Shown piece after piece: positions 1 to 5,011 of a DNA stretch of 6,474 bases (position 1 is the first letter of the stretch; each line of letters starts with the position of its first letter). A model generated the notes under the pieces. That model was not told where the DNA came from, made no database searches, and worked only from the letters and a program-made list of their open reading frames with translations. The position numbers were made by a program, and so were the translations under genes. The stretch covers positions 1 through 6,474 of the forward strand of contig JAISFT010000217.1 of assembly GCA_031263435.1 (NCBI GenBank), read 5' to 3'. This DNA comes from Treponema sp. (GTDB taxonomy: Bacteria; Spirochaetota; Spirochaetia; Treponematales; Breznakiellaceae).

Positions 1-2
1 TT

Positions 3-62
3 TACGACTCCTTCTTCTCCGACGTCAAAGCCCCGGAATTTGCCGATAGAAGCGGGGGGTGA
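3..62 (+). CDS. Possible C-terminal tail of a plus-strand gene entering from the left edge
   Basis: Frame 3 of the plus strand is open from the window edge and ends at TGA 60-62, giving the 19-residue tail YDSFFSDVKAPEFADRSGG. Most codons end in G or C (for example TAC GAC TCC TTC TTC TCC GAC GTC), which matches the codon style of the GC-rich operon to the right and is why this frame is preferred over the two other open plus-strand frames. The family cannot be recognised from so short a tail. If real, the gene converges on the glycosidase operon. A 19-codon run without a stop is weak evidence, so this may be chance. Confidence 0.3.
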   Translation, partial: YDSFFSDVKAPEFADRSGG

Positions 63-110
63 TCTTTTCCCGCGTGAATTAGCTGCCGTAGGGGGTGAAG
101 TTTTCCCTGG
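55..110. repeat. Pair of short imperfect direct repeats
   Basis: GGGGGTGA, two variable bases, TTTTCCC, then two more variable bases and G occurs at 55-74 and again at 91-110, a period of 36 bases. The first copy spans the candidate stop codon at 60-62. The function is unknown; it may be a remnant of a small local duplication. Confidence 0.4.
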
Positions 111-174
111 TTATTGACAGAGAATTTTTATCGATGCCAAGAATTTTGCCTTTTTAGTTGTTGTGTAACAGTTA

Positions 175-207
175 AAACGTTTCTTGAAATTTGTAGGGAA
201 ACGTTAC
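175..207. promoter_or_regulatory. Two LacI-type operator-like palindromes forming an inverted repeat
   Basis: AAACGTTT at 175-182 is a perfect 8-bp palindrome centred on CG, and GAAACGTTAC at 198-207 repeats the same AACGTT core about 23 bases later. The pair also reads as an inverted repeat, AACGTTTC at 176-183 against GAAACGTT at 198-205. LacI/GalR-family operators commonly have a central CG with A/T flanks of this kind. A perfect -35 hexamer TTGACA at 114-119 lies upstream on the plus strand, but no convincing -10 follows at 17 bp. The sites lie downstream of the operon, where no regulated gene is visible. A weak stem-loop terminator is the alternative reading. Confidence 0.25.
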
Positions 208-217
208 AGACATCGGA

Positions 218-318
218 GCGCAAGGGATAGGAGGGGTTTAGACCCGCCGCAGGCGGGGCCGGAGCGGCAGCGGAGCCCCGGAAAGCCCAGTCCCCCGCCG
301 GAGGCGGGGGATGCGCCC
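218..318 (+). repeat. Structured dispersed repeat, copy 1 (REP-like or RNA-like)
   Basis: The element opens with GCGCA (218-222) followed by AGGGATAGGAG (223-233). It then has a hairpin CCCGCC / GCA loop / GGCGGG (243-257), a GC-rich middle, AGCCC (284-288), and a perfect 9-bp hairpin TCCCCCGCC (291-299) / GGA loop (300-302) / GGCGGGGGA (303-311). It closes with TGCGC (312-316), the exact complement of the first five bases, and CC. The same order of parts recurs at 5932-6026 and, on the other strand, at 4596-4740. It ends one base before the stop codon of the GH113 gene, so it lies exactly at the operon's 3' end. No T-tract follows on the minus strand, so it is not a textbook terminator. Confidence 0.8.
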
Positions 319-319
319 A

Positions 320-1282
320 TTAAGAAATCCCACGGGCCTCCGCGGTGAAATTCCGGAACACCACCTTTTCGGCGGGTTTGGCATAGAGATCGTAGTGACG
401 CTGATTGAGCGCCTGGTCCGGGTCGTAGAGATCCGCCCCCCAGGACCATAAGCCGTAACCCTCTACCCAGGGCCGCTTTTTGGTATGCTCGAACATCTCC
501 GTGTACCAGGATTCCTGATCCTCCGGGTCCGCGGGGCCCTGAAGACGCCAGGAATTGGGCTCGTGCATGGAACCGGCGGTGCTCATGGTACCGATTTCCG
601 CAAAAAAGAAGGGTTTGTTGTGCCGCTTTACGACCTTTTCAATGCGATCCAACTGGGGCTCCCAGGTGCCGGAGGGGTAATAGCCGCTGGAGGAAATCAC
701 ATCCACCGCGTCCCACCAGGACACCTGATCCTCGTGGTACTTGTCGGTGTTGTAACTTACGGGCCCCGGGAAATCGGCCTTTACCTTGGCGATAAGGGCG
801 CGCCACTCCTGTTCCCGCCGTTCGCTGGAGCACATCTCGCAGCCGGCGATGAACATGACGCAGCCGGTCTCCCGGGCCAGGACCGCGTAATGGCGCTGGA
901 ATTTTTCGTGGGAGCTGAACCACTTGCCCCAAGCGGTTTCTTCCGCGGTCCCCACGTCGAGGAAATTGATGAAGGCCCGCCAGGAACCGTTCTTACAGTT
1001 CACCGTGGGCTTCATGATCACCTGGAGGGGCTTGCCGGCGGGGGTTTTAAGGGTTTGGATGTATTTGACGATCTCCGTCAGTTCCTTATCGTCCGGGGAG
1101 CCGGGGCCCGTAAAGTCGATCTCCGTGGACTGGGGATCGTCCTGCAAGCCCGCGGGGGTAAGGATGATGTGGCTTGCCCCGGTACGGGCCGCCAGCTTGT
1201 TCAGGCTGATTTTGGCGTTGGCCCCGGCCAGCACCCCCTTCCGCGGGAAGGGGGCAAAGTTGACAGCGTTGATCTGTTCCAT
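320..1282 (-). CDS. GH113-type cytoplasmic glycosidase (beta-mannanase-like)
   Basis: The 320-residue protein has the pattern of a clan GH-A (beta/alpha)8 barrel most like family GH113, whose known members hydrolyse beta-1,4-mannans and mannooligosaccharides. Visible landmarks are the N-terminal NFAPF strand (8-12), the VIMKP strand (88-92), WRAFINF (101-107), WFSSHEKF (121-128), the IAGCEM segment with the probable acid/base Glu149, EWRALIAKV (159-167), WWDAVD (189-194), and FFFAEIG with the probable nucleophile Glu229. The 80-residue spacing of the two glutamates fits GH113. There is no signal peptide, so it should act inside the cell. The start is supported by AAGGAG (1291-1296) eight bases upstream. 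It is the last gene of the operon, 52 bases after the SDR gene, and its stop codon touches the structured repeat at 218-318. Substrate is inferred from family; a related GH-A activity is possible. Confidence 0.75.
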   Translation of the reverse strand: MEQINAVNFAPFPRKGVLAGANAKISLNKLAARTGASHIILTPAGLQDDPQSTEIDFTGPGSPDDKELTEIVKYIQTLKTPAGKPLQVIMKPTVNCKNGSWRAFINFLDVGTAEETAWGKWFSSHEKFQRHYAVLARETGCVMFIAGCEMCSSERREQEWRALIAKVKADFPGPVSYNTDKYHEDQVSWWDAVDVISSSGYYPSGTWEPQLDRIEKVVKRHNKPFFFAEIGTMSTAGSMHEPNSWRLQGPADPEDQESWYTEMFEHTKKRPWVEGYGLWSWGADLYDPDQALNQRHYDLYAKPAEKVVFRNFTAEARGIS

Positions 1283-1334
1283 CGATTAATCTCCTTACTG
1301 CCGAATAGTTGCCGCATAACGGCCGCGCGGATTG

Positions 1335-2126
1335 CTACACGTTTCGAAGCCGCAGGCCGCCGTCCACCAGCACCGTGGAACCGGTCTGGTAGCGGAAAGC
1401 GTCGGTCACCATGCAGGCGACCACGTCGCCGATATCCTCGGGCTCTCCAATCCGGCCCAGGGGCAGGCGGGGCAGTTTCTTCCGGTCCCCCTCCTGTTTG
1501 GGGGGAGGCGGGTTGTCCCGGCCCAGGTTGCTGACCACGGCGCCGGGGGCGACGGTATTTACCCGGATGCCGTAGGGGGCCAGATCCACCGCCAGGCACT
1601 GCATCAAAGCCTCCTGGGCGATCTTGGTGGCGGTGTAAACCGCCTGCGGCGGCAGGGGGTACAGGGCGTTTACCGACGTGGTGATAACGATGCTGCCGCT
1701 GTTCTGCCGCTTCATCGCCTCCGCGGCCCGCCGGCAGCAAAAGAGCGTCCCCTTTAAGTTGGTGTCGAAAAGCCGGGTCATCTCTTCGGCGCTTGTCTCC
1801 AGGGCCCGCTTCATCACGGAGATCCCCGCATTGGCCGCCAGAATATCCAGCCTTCCGTCATTTTCCGCGTAGTAGGCGTCAAAGAAGGCGTCTATTTCTT
1901 CTTGATTCATCAAATCGACCTGGTAGCCCTTGCTCTTCGTCCCCAGGGCGATCAATTCGGCGCTGACTTTTTCGATAGACCGGGGGTCCCGGCCGACTAT
2001 TGCCACATCCGCCCCCAGGTTGGCCAGGGACTTCGCAATCCCCATGCCGATGCCGGAGTTGCCGCCGGTCACCACCGCCTTTTTACCGTCCAGGCAGAAA
2101 ATGCGGTTGATGTAATCCATGTTCAT
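1335..2126 (-). CDS. SDR-family NAD(P)-dependent oxidoreductase
   Basis: This 263-residue classical short-chain dehydrogenase/reductase has the Rossmann glycine motif TGGNSGIG (20-27), NAG (99-101), and a complete catalytic tetrad Asn123, Ser151, Tyr164, Lys168 (YTATK). A C-terminal GSTVLVDGG segment is typical of the family. The second strand ends in GR (45-46) instead of an acidic residue, which favours NADP(H). It resembles sugar or sugar-acid dehydrogenases of the KduD/gluconate dehydrogenase kind, but the substrate cannot be read from sequence. The reading frame is open upstream to 2261, but those residues overlap the GH5 gene. ATG 2126 is chosen because AAGGAG lies six bases before it and homology begins just after. 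It sits 17 bases after a GH5 gene and 52 before GH113, so it is likely co-transcribed and handles a released sugar. Confidence 0.88.
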   Translation of the reverse strand: MNMDYINRIFCLDGKKAVVTGGNSGIGMGIAKSLANLGADVAIVGRDPRSIEKVSAELIALGTKSKGYQVDLMNQEEIDAFFDAYYAENDGRLDILAANAGISVMKRALETSAEEMTRLFDTNLKGTLFCCRRAAEAMKRQNSGSIVITTSVNALYPLPPQAVYTATKIAQEALMQCLAVDLAPYGIRVNTVAPGAVVSNLGRDNPPPPKQEGDRKKLPRLPLGRIGEPEDIGDVVACMVTDAFRYQTGSTVLVDGGLRLRNV

Positions 2127-2132
2127 GGGATT

Positions 2133-2138
2133 CTCCTT
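2133..2138 (-). promoter_or_regulatory. Ribosome binding site deciding the SDR start
   Basis: The minus strand reads AAGGAG six bases before ATG 2126 and five bases after the stop codon of the upstream GH5 gene. It supports the short start over an upstream in-frame alternative that would overlap that gene by more than 100 bases. The tight spacing suggests translational coupling. Confidence 0.8.
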
Positions 2139-2143
2139 CCGGC

Positions 2144-3139
2144 CTAATATTTCAGCAGCAGGTTGAGCATCTTCCGATCCAGTTGATGTCCCTGGTAATC
2201 CTCGTACCGCACGTCCCGGCGCTTGGTATCTAAGATGCCGAAGCCGCCGGTAAAATTCCACAGGGCGAACCCGATGTTGTAACTTTTGAGGATCGACAAC
2301 AGATCCTCCATCCAGCGCAGGGCGATCTCGTGGGGTACGGTGCTGTTGGCCCCGCCCTCTCCGCAGTGGACCCCCATGTTAAAGGCCCCCGCCGCGGCCG
2401 CCCAGGCCCGGTAGTGCCGGTCCAGCCGCTCCAATGACCACGGCTCGGTTCCCGCCAGGCCGCCGGGCCAGACCGGGTAGGGAAACCGGCTGTCCGTATC
2501 CACCCAGGAAGCCCGGTAATGAGAAACCCCCGCGGGGATGTAGCCCCGGCAGCTTTGGCCGCACTGTTCCTTGGCCAGATCCCCCAGATCCGCCATGGGG
2601 TAGTTCCCCCCGGCAATGCCGTCGATAAGGCAGAGGCGGCCCGGATCGATCCGGTGGATCGCCCGGACGGCGGTCCGCATCACCCGGCTGTGGACTTCGG
2701 GGATCACGTTGAAGGGTTCGTTGAGCATATTAAAACTTACCCGGTCGTAGGCCTCGCCGCGGTAGCGTTTGGCAAAGAGTTCCCAGTGTTCCACAAAGGA
2801 ATCCACCGCCGCCTGATCTTTCCACAGATCAAAGGGCTCGGCGAACTCGGGGTTCACGCTGTACCCCGGCCCCCGGTGGAAGGCGATGTTCACATGGATG
2901 CCGTAGCGTTCCCCCCAGCGGACCGCCTGATCCAGGGGGGCCAGCCGGTCTTCCACTATTTTATGGGGGTCCCGGTTTTCCACCCAGAAGTGGTAGGTAA
3001 GGGGAAGGCGGACGAAATTGAATCCCCACTCGGCTATGAGCCGGAAATCTTCCTCGTTATAACAGCCCGGCGATTTTGAAGTGAACATACCCATTAGGTT
3101 AAAACCCTTCCACCGGGGCAATACATTCTGCATAAACAT
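2144..3139 (-). CDS. GH5-family cytoplasmic glycoside hydrolase (second of a tandem pair)
   Basis: The 331-residue single-domain protein is a family 5 (clan GH-A) retaining beta-glycosidase of the endoglucanase/mannanase superfamily. All the usual active-site residues are visible: Arg44 (FVRLP), His88 (HRGPGY), Asn140-Glu141 (NMLNEP, acid/base), His207-Tyr208 (SHY), nucleophile Glu261 (HCGEGG) and Trp294 (ALWNF). There is no signal peptide and no binding module, so it should act in the cytoplasm on imported oligosaccharides. The start at 3139 is preferred over a TTG at 3151, because GGAGG lies five bases upstream and the N-terminus then aligns residue for residue with the paralog at 3215-4231 (MFMQNVLPRW against MYRQTAIPRW). 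By eye the two are roughly two-thirds identical. This copy lacks a seven-residue insert after HRGPGY. Specificity among beta-glucans, mannans and similar substrates is unknown. Confidence 0.88.
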   Translation of the reverse strand: MFMQNVLPRWKGFNLMGMFTSKSPGCYNEEDFRLIAEWGFNFVRLPLTYHFWVENRDPHKIVEDRLAPLDQAVRWGERYGIHVNIAFHRGPGYSVNPEFAEPFDLWKDQAAVDSFVEHWELFAKRYRGEAYDRVSFNMLNEPFNVIPEVHSRVMRTAVRAIHRIDPGRLCLIDGIAGGNYPMADLGDLAKEQCGQSCRGYIPAGVSHYRASWVDTDSRFPYPVWPGGLAGTEPWSLERLDRHYRAWAAAAGAFNMGVHCGEGGANSTVPHEIALRWMEDLLSILKSYNIGFALWNFTGGFGILDTKRRDVRYEDYQGHQLDRKMLNLLLKY

Positions 3140-3144
3140 GGCAA

Positions 3145-3149
3145 CCTCC
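3145..3149 (-). promoter_or_regulatory. Ribosome binding site deciding the second GH5 start
   Basis: GGAGG on the minus strand lies five bases before ATG 3139. A TTG at 3151 overlaps this site and a second ATG at 3133 would be eleven bases away, so 3139 is the best start. Confidence 0.75.
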
Positions 3150-3168
3150 AATCAGGGAACTTGTTCGA

Positions 3169-3199
3169 GAACCCGGCGGTTCCCGCGGACCGGCGTCCG
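3169..3199. other. Two tandem intercistronic hairpins with identical loops
   Basis: Between the two GH5 genes are GAACC / CGGC loop / GGTTC (3169-3182) and CGGAC / CGGC loop / GTCCG (3186-3199). Both are perfect 5-bp stems with the same tetraloop (GCCG when read as mRNA). Neither is followed by a T-tract, so they are not terminators. They may affect mRNA stability or set the relative expression of the two paralogs; this role is inferred. Confidence 0.5.
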
Positions 3200-3214
3200 T
3201 TTCAATTAATACTT

Positions 3215-4231
3215 TTAATACTTCCGCAGCACTTCCAGCATCTTTTTATCGAGTTTATGGCCGCGGTAATCTTCGTAGGATACGTCGGCGCGGTTGGAAT
3301 CCAGCACCCCAAAGTCGCCGGAAAACTCCCACTGGGCGTAGCCGATATTATGGGATTTTAGAATCGACAGCAGATCATCCAGCCACCTCAGGGCCGCGTC
3401 GTGGGGGCAGTTGTGGTTGGAGCCGCCTTCCCCGCAGTGGACCCCCATTTCAAAGGCCTCCCCCATGCCGGCCCAAGCGTCGTAGTGGGCGTCCAGCCGC
3501 TCGCGGGTCCAGACCTCATTCCCCGCAAGCCCTCCGGGCCAAATCGGGTAGGGGAAATTAGATTCCGTATCCACCCAGGGGGCCCGGTAATGGGAAACCC
3601 CCGCGGGAATGTAGCCCCGGCAGCTTTGACCCACGTTTTCCTTCGCCAGGTCCCCCAGATCCGCCAGGGGGAAGTTCCCGCCGGAAAGGCCGTCCACCAG
3701 ACAAAGCCTGTCGGGGCTGATCTCGTGGACCGCCCGGGCAGCCGCCCGCATCACCCGGCCGTGATCTTCCACGGAGGCCCGGGAACTCTCGTTGAGCATA
3801 TTGAAACTCACCAGCCCCGCCCTTTCCCCCCGGTAGCGTTTGGCAAAGAAAACCCAGTGCCGCACAAAGCAGTCCAGCGCCTCATCGTCCTTCCACAGAT
3901 CAAAGGGCTCCTGAAACCCGCTGGTCCTGTCCGGCCGGTCGTGGATGCAGTAGCCCGGCCCCCGGTGGAAACCGATGTTCACATGGACGCCGTACCGTTC
4001 CCCCCAACGAACCGCCTGATCAATAGGGGCCAGCCGGTCCTCGATAATGTTGAAGGGCTCCCCCTCATCGGTCCAGAAACGATAGCTTAAAGGAAGCCGC
4101 ACAAAATCGAAGCCCCAATCGGCTATCATCTGAAAATCTTCCTCGTTGTAATGCCCGGGGCTCCGTCCCTTAACGTAGACCCCCAACAAGTTAAAGCCCC
4201 GCCAGCGGGGTATCGCGGTCTGCCGGTACAT
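3215..4231 (-). CDS. GH5-family cytoplasmic glycoside hydrolase, first gene of operon (NES variant)
   Basis: This 338-residue paralog of the downstream GH5 enzyme keeps the GH5 active-site set: Arg45 (FVRLP), His89 (HRGPGY), Asn147-Glu148 (acid/base), His214-Tyr215, nucleophile Glu268 (HCGEGG) and Trp301 (AQWEF). Two differences stand out. The family's usual Asn-Glu-Pro is Asn-Glu-Ser (NMLNESS), and the residue after the conserved tryptophan is Glu in place of Asn. It also carries a short extra loop after HRGPGY (about residues 96-105). No signal peptide is present. AGGAGG (4236-4241) gives a strong ribosome binding site four bases before the ATG. As the promoter-proximal gene it begins the operon. 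The pair probably arose by tandem duplication followed by divergence in the substrate cleft. Exact substrate is unknown. Confidence 0.88.
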   Translation of the reverse strand: MYRQTAIPRWRGFNLLGVYVKGRSPGHYNEEDFQMIADWGFDFVRLPLSYRFWTDEGEPFNIIEDRLAPIDQAVRWGERYGVHVNIGFHRGPGYCIHDRPDRTSGFQEPFDLWKDDEALDCFVRHWVFFAKRYRGERAGLVSFNMLNESSRASVEDHGRVMRAAARAVHEISPDRLCLVDGLSGGNFPLADLGDLAKENVGQSCRGYIPAGVSHYRAPWVDTESNFPYPIWPGGLAGNEVWTRERLDAHYDAWAGMGEAFEMGVHCGEGGSNHNCPHDAALRWLDDLLSILKSHNIGYAQWEFSGDFGVLDSNRADVSYEDYRGHKLDKKMLEVLRKY

Positions 4232-4267
4232 GGTACCTCCTATGCCTTCATTGGATTGCGCAGAAAA

Positions 4268-4296
4268 AGTATCAGGACTCCGGGAGAAAATATCAA
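4268..4296 (-). promoter_or_regulatory. Candidate proximal sigma-70 promoter of the glycosidase operon
   Basis: On the minus strand TTGATA (4291-4296, 5 of 6 to TTGACA) is followed after exactly 17 bases by GATACT (4268-4273, 4 of 6 to TATAAT). Transcription would start near 4260, giving a leader of about 30 bases that contains the AGGAGG site. This is a consensus match only. Confidence 0.4.
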
Positions 4297-4303
4297 GGGC
4301 GCT

Positions 4304-4332
4304 AAGATATGGGCCGACAATTCCAAATTCAA
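4304..4332 (-). promoter_or_regulatory. Candidate distal sigma-70 promoter of the glycosidase operon
   Basis: On the minus strand TTGAAT (4327-4332) and TATCTT (4304-4309) are separated by 17 bases, each matching 4 of 6 consensus positions. It lies about 36 bases upstream of the other candidate. Only one of the two may be active. Confidence 0.3.
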
Positions 4333-4470
4333 AAAACGGACAAATTTCCTGCTTGCATGAGCCGATAAAACCCTCCGCCGTTGAAAATTTCTTTCTTCAT
4401 TGTCTCTGCGACAACAATTCCCTGTTCAAAGGAGGGTGCTCCTTGCCGTTCCAGCGTACAAAGGTGCGGA

Positions 4471-4522
4471 TGTCTGTGCAAAAATGGGGAATCCCAAAGG
4501 GGACCCCGTTTTTGCGCAGACA
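4471..4522. repeat. Long 19-bp hairpin
   Basis: Left arm 4471-4489 (from TGTCTGTGC to TGGGG) pairs with right arm 4504-4522 (from CCCCG to GCGCAGACA) over 19 positions, two of them G-U wobble if transcribed from the plus strand. The loop contains a further TCCC/GGGA pairing. The stem is far longer than a terminator needs and is followed at once by a terminator-like hairpin. It could be a palindromic repeat or the body of a small RNA. Confidence 0.65.
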
Positions 4523-4524
4523 GG

Positions 4525-4547
4525 GGCCGCGTTGTTTCGGCCTTTTT
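4525..4547 (+). terminator. Candidate plus-strand intrinsic terminator
   Basis: GGCCG (4525-4529), an eight-base loop, CGGCC (4538-4542) and five T residues (4543-4547) form a short intrinsic-terminator pattern on the plus strand. No plus-strand gene lies upstream, so it would end either antisense read-through or a small RNA that includes the hairpin at 4471-4522. Confidence 0.4.
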
Positions 4548-4595
4548 ACGGCAAGGAGTATGCCTCGGACAGTTGAATTCGGAATTGCTGGATAT

Positions 4596-4740
4596 GGGCG
4601 TATCCCCGCCTCCGGCGGGGTCGGGCTGTGGAACGCTCCCGCGTTCCAGTGCTCCAATTTCTCGACTCAAGGTTGGAGTTTCACGAAGTGAAACTCCGGA
4701 AACAAAAAACCGTAGGTTTTTTGTTCACGATCCCTTACGC
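4596..4740 (-). repeat. Structured dispersed repeat, copy 3 (longest, minus strand)
   Basis: Read on the minus strand, the element opens with GCGTA (4740-4736) then AGGGAT (4735-4730). It continues with the hairpin AACAAAAAACC / TAC / GGTTTTTTGTT (4725-4701), the hairpin GGAGTTTCAC / TTC / GTGAAACTCC (4697-4675), a linker holding TTGGAGC, the hairpin TGGAACGC / GGGA / GCGTTCCA (4648-4629), and AGCCCG. It ends with the hairpin CCCCGCC / GGA loop / GGCGGGG (4620-4604), then TACGC (4602-4598) and CC. The outer pair GCGTA/TACGC differs from the GCGCA/TGCGC of the other copies in a compensating way, and the GGA loop is kept. Extra internal stem-loops make it about 45-50 bases longer than its relatives. 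No coding content. Confidence 0.75.
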
Positions 4741-4741
4741 G

Positions 4742-4766
4742 GGCCGAACGGCTGCGCCGTTCGGCC
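4742..4766. repeat. Perfect 11-bp hairpin flanking repeat copy 3
   Basis: GGCCGAACGGC (4742-4752), loop TGC, GCCGTTCGGCC (4756-4766). On the minus strand the loop is GCA, the same triloop seen in the first hairpin of repeat copies 1 and 2. It directly precedes the GCGTA end of copy 3, so it may be part of that element or an independent palindrome. Confidence 0.7.
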
Positions 4767-4797
4767 TTGGCTGACTGCAACATTTTTCTGGGCTGAT

Positions 4798-4864
4798 AAT
4801 GAGCCTCCGCAGGGCAAGCCCTGCGGTATCTTAAGCGTTGCGTTGGTTTGAGCGGAGGCTCGTT
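4798..4864. repeat. Palindromic element with nested hairpins (family B, first member)
   Basis: The outer arms 4798-4810 (AATGAGCCTCCGC) and 4852-4864 (GCGGAGGCTCGTT) pair over 13 positions with one wobble. Nested inside, and competing for CCGC, is the perfect hairpin CCGCAGGGC (4807-4815) / AA / GCCCTGCGG (4818-4826). GGTATCTTAA follows the inner hairpin, which resembles the GGTATTAA after the inner hairpin of the next element. Two mutually exclusive folds are therefore possible. Confidence 0.65.
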
Positions 4865-4886
4865 CTGTAAGGAAATTTATAATACC

Positions 4887-4961
4887 GTCTGGTTTAATAC
4901 CAAATCTTGGTAGGCGTTGCCTTATGTGAGCCGCGGCAAGCCGCGGGGTATTAAACCAGAC
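4887..4961. repeat. 75-bp cloverleaf-like palindromic element (family B, second member)
   Basis: A perfect 15-bp inverted repeat (GTCTGGTTTAATACC, 4887-4901; GGTATTAAACCAGAC, 4947-4961) encloses three smaller stems: ACCAA / ATC / TTGGT (4899-4911, sharing its first bases with the outer arm), AGGC / GTT / GCCT (4912-4922) and CCGCGGC / AA / GCCGCGG (4931-4946). The result is a four-way-junction shape of tRNA-like size, but without tRNA sequence hallmarks. It shares TGAGCC, the AA-loop hairpin and GGTAT-TTAA wording with 4798-4864, so the two look related. Confidence 0.65.
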
Positions 4962-4970
4962 TTTGCGAAT

Positions 4971-4999
4971 AAAAAACCCTTTAGCCCCGGGGCGGGGCT
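4971..4999 (-). terminator. Candidate terminator of the flavoprotein gene
   Basis: A 7-bp GC-rich hairpin (AGCCCCG, loop of three, CGGGGCT; 4983-4999) begins about a dozen bases after the stop codon at 5012. On the minus strand six T residues (4976-4971) follow, but after a six-base gap, which is not ideal. The plus strand also has TTTT directly after the stem, so it could act in both directions. Confidence 0.5.
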
Positions 5000-5011
5000 T
5001 TTAGTCAACAA

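Larger units (their letters stand above)
4333..5011. other. Gene-free, palindrome-dense intergenic block
   Basis: No credible gene lies here; open frames on both strands are low-complexity readings through hairpins. From about 4360 to 4470 there is only a small hairpin (AAGGAG / GGTG / CTCCTT, 4429-4444). From 4471 to 4999 there are at least ten perfect or nearly perfect stem-loops, most with two- to four-base loops, described as separate entries. The block separates the GC-rich operon from the AT-rich flavoprotein gene and looks like a hotspot for repeat insertion. Confidence 0.7.

Noticed and set aside
485..1534. A 349-codon plus-strand open frame opposite the GH113 and SDR genes.
   Set aside because: It is antisense to two genes with complete catalytic motifs, has no recognisable domain, and long antisense frames are expected opposite GC-rich coding sequence.
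2127..2261. An upstream extension of the SDR frame to 2261.
   Set aside because: It overlaps the GH5 gene by more than 100 bases and lacks homology-like sequence; ATG 2126 has a good ribosome binding site.
2519..4090. Plus-strand open frames opposite both GH5 genes (2519-3079, 3401-4090) whose translations resemble each other.
   Set aside because: The resemblance is explained by the GH5 genes being paralogs; the frames have no domain signature and overlap real genes.
4230..4851. Several open frames of 86-156 codons on both strands in the hairpin block.
   Set aside because: They run straight through perfect palindromes of several elements, give low-complexity translations and lack good ribosome binding sites.
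4887..4961. A tRNA gene, because of the 75-base cloverleaf-like shape.
   Set aside because: The outer stem is 15 bp, there is no T-loop GTTCNANNC sequence and the arm sizes do not fit a tRNA.
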